The notes under the pieces: model-generated
What the model saw: only the letters and a program-made list of their open reading frames with translations
The model's database searches: none
Told to the model about the DNA's origin: nothing
Assembly: GCA_964511405.1 (NCBI GenBank)
Contig: CAZEFK010000165.1
Coordinates: 1 to 16,752 of the forward strand
Direction of reading: 5' to 3'
DNA length: 16,752 bases
DNA from: CAZEFK01 sp964511405
GTDB taxonomy: Bacteria; Pseudomonadota; Alphaproteobacteria; Elsterales; Elsteraceae
Shown here: positions 5,958-13,033 of the stretch, piece by piece
Position numbering within the stretch: the stretch's first letter is position 1
Layout of the letters: every line of letters begins with the position of its first letter
Position numbers and translations under genes: made by a program

Positions 5958-8360
5958 ATGGACCAGCCCATCGACAAGGCCGGGGCCTTCCAGATCGGCG
6001 CCTCGGTCAAGCGCAAGGAGGACCTGCGGTTCCTGACCGGCCGCGGGCATTACACCGACGACTTCAACAAGCCTGGTCAGCTCTACGCCTACATCCTGCG
6101 CTCGACGGCGGCCCACGCCCGCCTGAAGGGCGTCGACACCGGGGCCGCCAAGTCGGCGCCCGGGGTGGTGGCGGTCTACACCGGCGCCGACTTCACTGCC
6201 GACGGCGTGGTCGGCCTGCCTTGCGGCTGGCAGATCCACTCCAAGGACGGCTCGCCCATGGTCGAGCCGGCCCACCCGGTGCTGGCGACCGACAAGGTCC
6301 GCCATGTCGGCGACCCGATCGCCGTGGTGGTCGCCGAAACCTACGCCCAGGCCAAGGACGCCGCCGAAAAGATCGGCCTGGATCTGGAGGAACTGCCGGC
6401 CGTGACCGCGGTCGTCGACGCGGTCAAGCCGGGCGCGCCTGAATTGTTCGAGCAGGCCAAGGGCAATGTCTGCTACGACTGGCACCTGGGCGACAAGGCC
6501 GCGGTCGACGCCGCCTTCGCCAAGGCGGCCAAGGTCGCCAAGCTGGACCTAGTCAACAACCGGCTGATCCCCAACGCCATGGAGCCGCGGGCCGCGCTCG
6601 GCGACTACGATCCGGCGACCGGCCACTACACGCTCACCACCACCAGCCAGAACCCCCATGTCATCCGGCTGCTGATGGGCGCCTTCGTCCTGCACCTGCC
6701 CGAGCACAAGCTGCGGGTGATCGCCCCCGACGTCGGCGGCGGCTTCGGGTCCAAGATCTACCACTATGCCGAAGAGGCGATCGTCACCTGGGCGGCCGGC
6801 AAGCTGGCGCGGCCGGTGAAGTGGACCGCCGAGCGTTCGGAATCCTTCATGTCCGACGCCCATGGCCGCGACCATGTCAGCCATGCCGAGCTGGCGCTGG
6901 ACGGCCAGGGCCAGTTCCTGGCGCTCAAGGTCTCGACGCTGGCCAACATGGGCGCCTATCTGTCGACCTTCGCGCCCGCCGTGCCGACCTATCTCTACGG
7001 CACGCTGCTGGCCGGCGTGTACCGGACTCCGGCGATCTATGTCGAGGTCAAGGCGGTGTTCACCAACACCGTGCCGGTCGACGCCTATCGCGGCGCCGGG
7101 CGGCCCGAGGCCACCTACCTGCTGGAGCGCCTGGTCGACATCGCGGCCGAGGTCACCGGCCTCGACCGCGCCGACATCCGGCGGCGCAACTTCATCCCGG
7201 CCAACGCCTTCCCGTACCAGACGCCGGTCGCGCTGCAATATGACAGCGGCGACTATCCGGGCTGCCTGGAGGCCGGCCTCAAGGCCGCCGACTATGACGG
7301 CTTCGCCGCCCGCAAGGCCGAGTCCGCCAAGCGCGGCAAGCTGCGCGGCATCGGCCTGTCGACCTACATCGAGGCCTGCGGCATCGCGCCGTCGGCGGTG
7401 GTGGGCTCGCTCGGCGCCCGGGCCGGGCTGTTCGAGGTCGGCAAGATCCGCGTCCACCCCACGGGCAGCGTCACGGTCATGACCGGCACCCACAGCCACG
7501 GCCAGGGCCACGAGACGACCTTTGCCCAGGTGATCGCCGACGCGCTCGGCATCCCCATGGACAATATCGACGTCGTCCATGGCGACACCGGCGAGATCCC
7601 GTTCGGCATGGGCACCTACGGCAGCCGCAGCCTGGCGGTCGGCGGCTCGGCCCTGGTCAAGGCGGCCGACAAGATCGTCGCCAAGGCCAAGAAGATCGCC
7701 GCCCACCTGCTGGAGGCCAGCGAGGCCGACATTGAGGTCTCGGGCGGCAAGTACACGGTCGCCGGCACCGACCGGTCCAAGACGTTCGGCGAGATCGCGC
7801 TGGCGGCCTACGTCCCGCACAACTATCCGATCGACGTGCTGGAGCCGGGCCTGGAGGAGACCGCCTTCTACGACCCCAAGAACTTCACCTTCCCCGGCGG
7901 CACCCACATCTGCGAGGTCGAGATCGACCCCGACACCGGCGTGACCACGGTGGCGAAGTTCACGGCGGTCGACGATGTCGGCCGGGTCATCAACCCGATG
8001 ATCGTCGAAGGCCAGATCCATGGCGGCCTCGCCCAAGGCATCGGCCAGGCCCTGCTGGAGACCTGCGTCTATGACGACGGCGGCCAGCTCCTGAGCGGCT
8101 CGCTCATGGACTACTGCATGCCGCGCGCCGACGATCTGCCGTCGTTCTCGGTCGGGACCCACATCACCCTGTGCACGCACAATCCGCTGGGGGTGAAGGG
8201 CTGCGGTGAGGTCGGCGCGATCGGCTCGCCGCCGGCGGTCATGAACGCCGTCGTCGACGCGCTGAAGCCGTACGGGATCAAGCATCTGGACATGCCGGCG
8301 ACGCCCGAGAAGGTGTGGAAGGCGATCCACGCCGCCACGCCCCGCGCTGCCGCCGAATAA
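5958..8360 (+). CDS. coxL: Molybdenum hydroxylase large subunit, form II CoxL-like
   Basis: An 800-residue catalytic subunit expected to bind molybdopterin cytosine dinucleotide. Visible are the N-terminal aldehyde oxidase/xanthine dehydrogenase a/b-hammerhead domain (about 18-130), GGGFGSK (260-266) at the cofactor, the active-site loop AYRGAGR (376-382), GQGHETTFAQ, and GCGEVGAIG with the presumed catalytic base Glu751. True CO dehydrogenases (form I) have AYRCSFR, whose Cys holds the Cu of the Mo-S-Cu centre; here Gly379 takes that place. This and the S-L-M gene order define form II, whose natural substrates are mostly unknown, so CO oxidation should not be assumed. ATG 5958 has a GAGGGGG ribosome site inside the end of coxS. 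The C-terminus is complete. Maturation genes of the CoxD/E and XdhC type lie 2 kb downstream. Confidence 0.9.
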   Translation: MDQPIDKAGAFQIGASVKRKEDLRFLTGRGHYTDDFNKPGQLYAYILRSTAAHARLKGVDTGAAKSAPGVVAVYTGADFTADGVVGLPCGWQIHSKDGSPMVEPAHPVLATDKVRHVGDPIAVVVAETYAQAKDAAEKIGLDLEELPAVTAVVDAVKPGAPELFEQAKGNVCYDWHLGDKAAVDAAFAKAAKVAKLDLVNNRLIPNAMEPRAALGDYDPATGHYTLTTTSQNPHVIRLLMGAFVLHLPEHKLRVIAPDVGGGFGSKIYHYAEEAIVTWAAGKLARPVKWTAERSESFMSDAHGRDHVSHAELALDGQGQFLALKVSTLANMGAYLSTFAPAVPTYLYGTLLAGVYRTPAIYVEVKAVFTNTVPVDAYRGAGRPEATYLLERLVDIAAEVTGLDRADIRRRNFIPANAFPYQTPVALQYDSGDYPGCLEAGLKAADYDGFAARKAESAKRGKLRGIGLSTYIEACGIAPSAVVGSLGARAGLFEVGKIRVHPTGSVTVMTGTHSHGQGHETTFAQVIADALGIPMDNIDVVHGDTGEIPFGMGTYGSRSLAVGGSALVKAADKIVAKAKKIAAHLLEASEADIEVSGGKYTVAGTDRSKTFGEIALAAYVPHNYPIDVLEPGLEETAFYDPKNFTFPGGTHICEVEIDPDTGVTTVAKFTAVDDVGRVINPMIVEGQIHGGLAQGIGQALLETCVYDDGGQLLSGSLMDYCMPRADDLPSFSVGTHITLCTHNPLGVKGCGEVGAIGSPPAVMNAVVDALKPYGIKHLDMPATPEKVWKAIHAATPRAAAE

Positions 8361-8376
8361 CGAGGAAACCCGAGCC

Positions 8377-9174
8377 ATGTACGAATTCCAGTACGCCAAG
8401 GCCAAGACCGTCGCCGATGCCGTCAAGGCATTGGCGGCCGATTCCGATGCCAAGATCCTGGCCGGTGGCCAGACCCTGATCCCGACGCTGAAGCAGCGCC
8501 TGGCCCAGCCGACGTCCCTGATCGACCTCGGCGCCATTGCCGAGTTGAAAGGGATCAAGGTCGAGGGCGACGCCGTGGTCATCGGCGCCATGACCAAGCA
8601 CGGCGACGTGGCCGCGTCGGCCGACGTCAAGCGGCTGATCCCGGCGCTGGCCGACCTCGCCGGCAATATCGGCGACCCGGCGGTGCGCAACCGCGGCACG
8701 CTCGGCGGCTCGATCTCCAACAACGATCCGGCCGCCGACTACCCGGGCGCCTGCGTCGCGCTGGGCGCCACCATCACCACGTCGAAGCGGTCGATCGCGG
8801 CCGACGATTTCTTCACCGGGCTGTTCACCACCGCGCTGGAGCCCGACGAGATCGTCATCTCGGTCAAGTTTCCCAAGCCCAAGCGCGCGGCCTACATGAA
8901 GTTCCGCAACCCGGCCTCGCGCTATGCCATCGTCGGCGTGTTCGTGGCCGACACGGCCGCGGGCGTGCGCGTCGCGGTGACCGGCGCCGGCCCGGGCGTG
9001 TTCCGCCACAAGGACATGGAGGCGGCGCTCGCCAAGTCGCTCACGCCGGCCAGCCTCGACGGCATCAAGACCAAGGCCGAGGGACTGAACGCCGACATCC
9101 ATGCCAGCGCCGAATATCGCGCCCACCTGGTGGGCGTGATGGCCAAGCGCGCGGTCGCTGCCGCCGCCGGCTGA
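8377..9174 (+). CDS. coxM: Molybdenum hydroxylase FAD subunit, CoxM-like
   Basis: A 265-residue FAD-binding subunit of the PCMH/CoxM fold that takes electrons from CoxS and hands them to an acceptor such as a quinone. FAD motifs are AGGQTLIP (29-36, in place of the common AGGHSLLP) and TLGGSISNNDPAAD starting at Thr108, followed by the CO dehydrogenase flavoprotein C-terminal domain. It is somewhat shorter than the characterised CoxM (about 288). It starts 16 bases after coxL, with GAGGAAA upstream, and is the last gene of the S-L-M operon; a very strong hairpin follows its stop. Confidence 0.9.
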   Translation: MYEFQYAKAKTVADAVKALAADSDAKILAGGQTLIPTLKQRLAQPTSLIDLGAIAELKGIKVEGDAVVIGAMTKHGDVAASADVKRLIPALADLAGNIGDPAVRNRGTLGGSISNNDPAADYPGACVALGATITTSKRSIAADDFFTGLFTTALEPDEIVISVKFPKPKRAAYMKFRNPASRYAIVGVFVADTAAGVRVAVTGAGPGVFRHKDMEAALAKSLTPASLDGIKTKAEGLNADIHASAEYRAHLVGVMAKRAVAAAAG

Positions 9175-9180
9175 CCGGCT

Positions 9181-9209
9181 CCGGGCCCGCGGCACCGCCG
9201 CGGGCCCGG
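9181..9209. terminator. Strong hairpin between convergent coxM and RidA-like genes
   Basis: CCGGGCCCGCGG (9181-9192) and CCGCGGGCCCGG (9198-9209) form a perfect 12-bp all-GC stem with a five-base loop. It starts six bases after the coxM stop and ends three bases before the RidA-like stop codon on the other strand. Its place between converging genes suggests a two-way terminator or mRNA 3'-end stabiliser. It has no T-run, so it may act with Rho or as an RNase barrier. Confidence 0.65.
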
Positions 9210-9212
9210 CCG

Positions 9213-9602
9213 CTATTGCGCCGCTAGCGCTTCGATCTCGATCAGCCAGGCGGGGTCGACCAGGCCGCTGACGATCACCAGGGTCGATGCCGGCTCGACA
9301 TCGCCCAGGATCCGCCGGCGCACCGTTCGATTGGCCGCAACATGCGCCCGGTCGAGCAGGAAGGCGTTGATGCGCAACAGGTTTTCCGGACCCATGCCGG
9401 CCGCCTCCAGGACCGCCCGCAGGTTGCGCCAGGCCTGCTCGGCCTGGGCCTCGAAGCCGTCGGGCACCCGGCCCTGGGCGTCGACGGGGGTCTGGCCGCT
9501 GATCGCCAGCAGGCGCTGGCAGCCGATGGCTTCCACGCCCTGGCTGTAGCGGGCGGCGGCCACGGACGGCACGGCCGGCGGGTTGTGTCGGATGATCTGC
9601 AT
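9213..9602 (-). CDS. RidA-like (YjgF/YER057c/UK114 family) protein
   Basis: A 129-residue single-domain protein of the Rid family, normally trimers; canonical RidA deaminates reactive enamine/imine intermediates. Family features are GCQRLLAISGQTPVD, FEAQAEQAWRNLRAVLEAAG, LLRINAFLLD and the final LIEIEALA. The Arg that canonical RidA needs (Arg105 in Escherichia coli, in PARSCVEV) is not conserved: the aligned stretch is PASTLVIV, with Ser. It therefore belongs to one of the Rid subfamilies without that Arg, and deaminase activity is doubtful. I chose ATG 9602 because it starts the family's first strand (MQIIRHNPP); the upstream extension to 9674 overlaps the divergent gene. It is convergent with coxM and divergent from the PEP mutase family gene. 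Confidence 0.82.
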   Translation of the reverse strand: MQIIRHNPPAVPSVAAARYSQGVEAIGCQRLLAISGQTPVDAQGRVPDGFEAQAEQAWRNLRAVLEAAGMGPENLLRINAFLLDRAHVAANRTVRRRILGDVEPASTLVIVSGLVDPAWLIEIEALAAQ

Positions 9603-9635
9603 CGCTCGCTCTTTTCCGTTGGGAGAGACCGTATC
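9603..9635. other. 33-base divergent start-to-start gap
   Basis: Only 33 bases separate the two divergent start codons. GGGAGAG at 9621-9627 serves the plus-strand gene; GGAAAAGAG (reverse complement of about 9609-9617) could serve the RidA-like gene. There is no room for two normal promoters, so at least one must lie inside the opposite coding region. Confidence 0.6.
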
Positions 9636-10469
9636 ATGGCCACCGACACCCGCGCCGAATTCAAGAGGCTTCACGAGGCCGGCTGCTTCGTCATCCCCAA
9701 CCCGTGGGACGCGGGCTCAGCCCGCTACCTGCAGGGGCTGGGCTTCAAGGCGCTCGCGACCACCAGCTCCGGCTTCGCCTGGTCGACCGGCCGGGCCGAC
9801 AACCAGGTCGGCCTGGAGGACGTGCTGGCGCATCTGGCGACGATCGCCGGCGCCGTCGATATCCCGGTGAACGCCGATTTCGAGGGCGGCTTCGCCGACG
9901 CGCCGGACGGTGTTGCCGCCAATGTCACCCGCGCCGTCGCCACCGGTATCGCCGGCCTGTCGATCGAGGATTCGACCCAGCGCCCCGAGGCGCCGCTCTA
10001 TGAGCTGGATCTGGCCGTCGCGCGAATCCGCGCGGCGCGGGCCGCGATCGACCGGACCGGCACCGGTGTGCTGCTGACCGCCCGCGCCGAGTGCTATCTG
10101 GTCGGCCAGCCGGACCGCGCCGAGGTCATCCGGCGGCTGCAGGCCTATGCCCAGGCCGGCGCCGACTGCCTCTACGCCCCCGGCCTGCGCACCGCCGAGG
10201 ACGTCGGCGCCGTGGTCCGGGCCGTGGCGCCCAAGCCGTTCAACCTGCTGATGAGCGCGCCCGGCCTGACCGTCGCCGAGGCCGCCGCCCTGGGTGTGCG
10301 CCGCATCAGCGTCGGCGGCGCCCTCGCCCGCTGCGCCTGGGCCGGCTTCATGGCCGCCGCCCGCGAGATCGCCGAGACCGGCAGCTTCGCGGCGCTGGGG
10401 CGGGCAGCCTCTGGAGCGGAGCTGAACGGATTGTTCGCGAACACCGGTCGCCGATCGGGCCAGCCCTAG
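9636..10469 (+). CDS. Isocitrate lyase/PEP mutase family protein
   Basis: A 277-residue TIM-barrel enzyme of the ICL/PEPM superfamily, which makes or breaks C-C or P-C bonds next to a 2-oxoacid. Visible are the start FKRLHEAGCFVIPNPWDAGSA, metal-site residues in NADFEGG (Asp81, Glu83) and SIEDS (Glu111, Asp112). The KKCGH/KRCGH catalytic loop of true isocitrate and methylisocitrate lyases is missing, so neither name is justified; related members include oxaloacetate decarboxylases and phosphonate enzymes. ATG 9636 has GGGAGAG nine bases upstream; the frame stays open further upstream only as antisense of the RidA-like gene. It ends 56 bases before coxD. A link to the molybdenum hydroxylase, for example processing its product, is only a guess from position. 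Confidence 0.8.
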   Translation: MATDTRAEFKRLHEAGCFVIPNPWDAGSARYLQGLGFKALATTSSGFAWSTGRADNQVGLEDVLAHLATIAGAVDIPVNADFEGGFADAPDGVAANVTRAVATGIAGLSIEDSTQRPEAPLYELDLAVARIRAARAAIDRTGTGVLLTARAECYLVGQPDRAEVIRRLQAYAQAGADCLYAPGLRTAEDVGAVVRAVAPKPFNLLMSAPGLTVAEAAALGVRRISVGGALARCAWAGFMAAAREIAETGSFAALGRAASGAELNGLFANTGRRSGQP

Positions 10470-10525
10470 CCAACCGGCCCCGGAGTGCCTAGCTTCTGGG
10501 GCAGTCGCACTGTCGGATATCCGCT

Positions 10526-11446
10526 TTGATTTCCTTGCCCTCGTCGGTCGATGCCACGCTCGACCTGCTCGCGCGCGGCCAGTACGTCGCCGAGCGCCGC
10601 CTTGCCACCGCCATGTTCCTGTCCTTGCGCCTCGGCCGCCCGCTGTTCCTCGAGGGCGAAGCCGGCGTCGGCAAGACCGAGATCGCCAAGGTCCTGGCCG
10701 CGACCCTGAAGCGCAAGCTGATCCGCCTGCAATGCTATGAAGGGCTGGACATCGCCTCGGCGGTCTATGAGTGGAACTATCCGCGCCAGATGATCGAGAT
10801 CCGGCTGGCCGAGGCCGCCCGGGTCGACCGCGAGCGGATCGCCGCCGACATCTTCACCGATCCGTTCCTGATCAAGCGGCCGCTGCTGCAGGCGCTGGAG
10901 CCTGATATCGCCGGCCCGCCGGTGCTGCTGATCGACGAGCTGGACCGTACCGACGAGCCGTTCGAGGCCTATCTCCTGGAGCTGCTGTCGGACTTCCAGA
11001 TCTCGATCCCGGAGCTGGGCCTGGTCCGCGCCGAGCAGCCGCCGCTGGTGGTGATCACCTCGAACCGCACGCGCGAGATCCACGACGCCCTCAAGCGCCG
11101 CTGCCTTTATCACTGGGTCGACTATCCCGACGCCGAGCGCGAGCTCAGCATCCTGCGCACCAAGGTGCCAGAGGCGCCGGAGCGCCTGAGCCGCGAGGTC
11201 GTGGCCTTCGTGCAGGAGCTGCGGCGCATGGACCTGTTCAAGCAGCCGGGGGTCGCCGAGTCGATCGACTGGACCCATGCGCTGCTGCAGCTGGACGCCG
11301 TGACCCTGGATCCCGGCACCGTCGATGCCACCCTGGGCGTGCTGCTGAAGTACCAGGACGACATCGCCAAGCTGCAGGGCTCCGAGGCGCTGCGCATCAT
11401 CACCCTCCTCCGCGCCGAGCTCGCGGAGAAGCCGCTGGGCCGGTAG
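10526..11446 (+). CDS. coxD: CoxD-like MoxR-family AAA+ ATPase
   Basis: A 306-residue AAA+ ATPase of the MoxR type. Walker A is GEAGVGKT (44-51), Walker B is VLLIDELD (133-140), sensor 1 is in VVITSN and the arginine region is LKRRC. In Oligotropha carboxidovorans CoxD is a membrane-associated ATPase needed for assembly of the Mo-S-Cu centre of CO dehydrogenase, thought to remodel the apo-enzyme. Here it is followed after two bases by the VWA protein CoxE, the usual MoxR/VWA pairing. The start is probably TTG 10526; TTG 10535 is possible, and no ATG or GTG fits before residue 30. No clear ribosome site is seen. The 56-base gap upstream has no convincing promoter, so co-transcription with the preceding gene is possible. 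Confidence 0.88.
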   Translation: MISLPSSVDATLDLLARGQYVAERRLATAMFLSLRLGRPLFLEGEAGVGKTEIAKVLAATLKRKLIRLQCYEGLDIASAVYEWNYPRQMIEIRLAEAARVDRERIAADIFTDPFLIKRPLLQALEPDIAGPPVLLIDELDRTDEPFEAYLLELLSDFQISIPELGLVRAEQPPLVVITSNRTREIHDALKRRCLYHWVDYPDAERELSILRTKVPEAPERLSREVVAFVQELRRMDLFKQPGVAESIDWTHALLQLDAVTLDPGTVDATLGVLLKYQDDIAKLQGSEALRIITLLRAELAEKPLGR

Positions 11447-11448
11447 CC

Positions 11449-12651
11449 GTGGCCGGGCGCTTGGCCGAGAACATCATGATGTTCTGCCGCCTGCTGCGGG
11501 CGGCCGGGCTGCCGGTCGGGCCCGGGCACATGCTGAAGGCGGTCGAGGCCGCAACCGTGGTCGGCATGACCAACCGCGACGACTTCTACTGGGCGCTGGT
11601 CGCCTGCCTGGTCACCAAGCGCACCCAGCAGCCGATCTTCGACCAGGCCTTCCATCTGTTCTGGCGCAATCCGCGCCTGATGGAAGCGGCCATGCGCCTG
11701 ATGCTGCCGACGCTCACGGCCGAGCAGGCGCCCGAGGGCACGCCGATCGCGACCCGCTTGGCCGAGGCGCTGGCCGCCGCGCGCGACAGGCCCGAGGCCG
11801 ACGAGGAGCGCGAGGAGAAGGTCGAGGTCGACGCCACCTTGACCGTCTCGGACCGCGAGATGCTGCAGACCCGCGACTTCGAGCAGATGACCCAGGCCGA
11901 GTTCGACCAGGCGCGCCGCCTGATCCAGCGCCTGGCCCTGGCCTTCCCACCCCGGCGGACCCGCCGCTTCAAGCCCGACCCGGCCGGCCACCGCCCGGAC
12001 TTCCGGGCCACGATGCGCGCCTCCATGCGCTCGGGCGGCCTGCTCTCGCTGCGCCATCGCTCGCCCGAGGCGCGGCCGGCGCCGCTGGTGATCCTGTGCG
12101 ACATCTCCGGCTCGATGGGGCGCTACAGCCGGATCCTGCTGCACTTCATCCACGCCCTGTCGAACGACCGCAACCGGGTGTCGAGCTTCCTGTTCGGCAC
12201 CCGCCTGACCAACATCACCCGGGCGCTGCGCCACCGCGACGTCGATGTGGCCGTGGCCGAAGCCTCGGCGCAGGTCACCGACTGGTCCGGCGGCACCCGC
12301 ATCGGCCAGTGCCTGGCCGGCTTCAACCGCGACTGGTCGCGGCGGGTTCTGGGCCAGGGCGCCATCGTCCTGTTCATCTCCGACGGCCTGGACCGCGATG
12401 CCGGCGAGGGCCTGGGCCAGGAGGTCGAGCGGCTGGCCAAGTCATGCAGCCGGCTCATATGGCTCAACCCGCTGTTGCGCTACGAGGGCTTCGCCCCAAG
12501 ATCTTTGGGGATCCGGGCGATCCTGCCCCATGTCGACGAGCTGCGCCCGGTGCACAACCTGCAGAGCCTGGCCGACCTCGCCGAGGCCCTGGCCCGGCCC
12601 GCGGTCCGGCGCGGCGCCCCGCTCCGGCTGGATCCACCGAAGGCCGCCTGA
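11449..12651 (+). CDS. coxE: CoxE-like VWA domain protein
   Basis: A 400-residue protein whose C-terminal half is a von Willebrand A domain. The metal-ion-dependent adhesion site is complete: Asp218, Ser220 and Ser222 in DISGSM, Thr283 in GGTRIG and Asp312 in ISDG. The N-terminal part (LAENIMMFCRLLRAAGLPVGPG) and the Arg-rich middle (about 160-200) are typical of CoxE. MoxR-type ATPases act with such VWA proteins as adaptors that present a client, here presumably the hydroxylase. The GTG start lies two bases after the coxD stop, so translation is likely coupled. It is separated from the next gene by 25 bases that hold that gene's own strong ribosome site. Confidence 0.88.
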   Translation: MAGRLAENIMMFCRLLRAAGLPVGPGHMLKAVEAATVVGMTNRDDFYWALVACLVTKRTQQPIFDQAFHLFWRNPRLMEAAMRLMLPTLTAEQAPEGTPIATRLAEALAAARDRPEADEEREEKVEVDATLTVSDREMLQTRDFEQMTQAEFDQARRLIQRLALAFPPRRTRRFKPDPAGHRPDFRATMRASMRSGGLLSLRHRSPEARPAPLVILCDISGSMGRYSRILLHFIHALSNDRNRVSSFLFGTRLTNITRALRHRDVDVAVAEASAQVTDWSGGTRIGQCLAGFNRDWSRRVLGQGAIVLFISDGLDRDAGEGLGQEVERLAKSCSRLIWLNPLLRYEGFAPRSLGIRAILPHVDELRPVHNLQSLADLAEALARPAVRRGAPLRLDPPKAA

Positions 12652-12664
12652 CGCCGCCGCCGAT

Positions 12665-12672
12665 AAAGGAGG
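12665..12672 (+). promoter_or_regulatory. Near-perfect ribosome binding site of the first XdhC gene
   Basis: AAAGGAGG lies four bases before ATG 12677. An out-of-frame ATG at 12673 directly abuts it; that spacing is too short, and its frame encodes an Arg-rich shadow until it merges with the second XdhC gene, so 12677 is the real start. Confidence 0.75.
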
Positions 12673-12676
12673 ATGC

Positions 12677-13033
12677 ATGAGCACGGAGTCCACAGCACCC
12701 GAAGCGCTGGCGATCGATATCGAGGACGTCTTCGACACCGCCCGTGGCTGGGCCGATGGCGGCTCGGGCGTGGCGCTGGCCACCGTCATCGAGACCTGGG
12801 GTTCGTCGCCGCGACCGGTCGGCAGCCGGCTGGCGGTGCGCGGCGACGGCGCCTTCATCGGCTCGGTCTCGGGCGGCTGCATCGAAGGCGCTGTTGTGCG
12901 CGAGGCGCAGGCGGTGATCGCGGCGGGCGAGCCGCGCATCCTGGAGTTCGGGGTCACCGACGAGCGGGCCTGGGAGGTCGGGCTCGCCTGCGGCGGCCGC
13001 ATCCGCCTCTTCGTCGAGCGGTTGGACGCCTGA
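12677..13033 (+). CDS. XdhC/CoxI family protein, N-terminal-domain type
   Basis: A 118-residue protein made only of the XdhC/CoxI N-terminal domain. Key segments are ETWGSSPRPVGSRLAV (39-54), GSVSGGCIEG (62-71) with Cys68, and GLACGGRI (102-109) with Cys105. XdhC proteins bind molybdenum cofactor, protect it, have its Mo=S ligand added by a cysteine desulfurase, and deliver it to enzymes of the xanthine oxidase family (shown for Rhodobacter capsulatus XdhC with NifS4). The Rossmann half is encoded by the next gene, whose ATG overlaps this stop by one base (TGATG), so the two halves are probably made in equal amounts and assemble. The strong upstream ribosome site suggests independent translation initiation at this point in the operon. 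Confidence 0.88.
   Translation: MSTESTAPEALAIDIEDVFDTARGWADGGSGVALATVIETWGSSPRPVGSRLAVRGDGAFIGSVSGGCIEGAVVREAQAVIAAGEPRILEFGVTDERAWEVGLACGGRIRLFVERLDA

Noticed and set aside
6549..8723. A 724-codon open frame on the minus strand across coxL and coxM
   Set aside because: It is the complement of well-conserved coxL, with Asp/Arg/Val/Gly-rich low-complexity translation typical of GC-rich antisense frames. No domain was recognised.
9636..10469. True isocitrate lyase or methylisocitrate lyase
   Set aside because: The KKCGH/KRCGH catalytic loop is absent; only the superfamily assignment is supported.
12494..12510. Hairpin CCCCAA-GATCT-TTGGGG inside coxE
   Set aside because: It lies in the middle of a conserved coding sequence with no T-run. 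A 6-bp stem of this kind is expected by chance in a window of this size.
12673..13032. ATG 12673 as the start of a 355-residue XdhC protein
   Set aside because: The first 120 codons are an Arg/Gly-rich shadow of the real XdhC N-terminal gene, and the ATG directly abuts its ribosome site. The frame becomes meaningful only at 13033.
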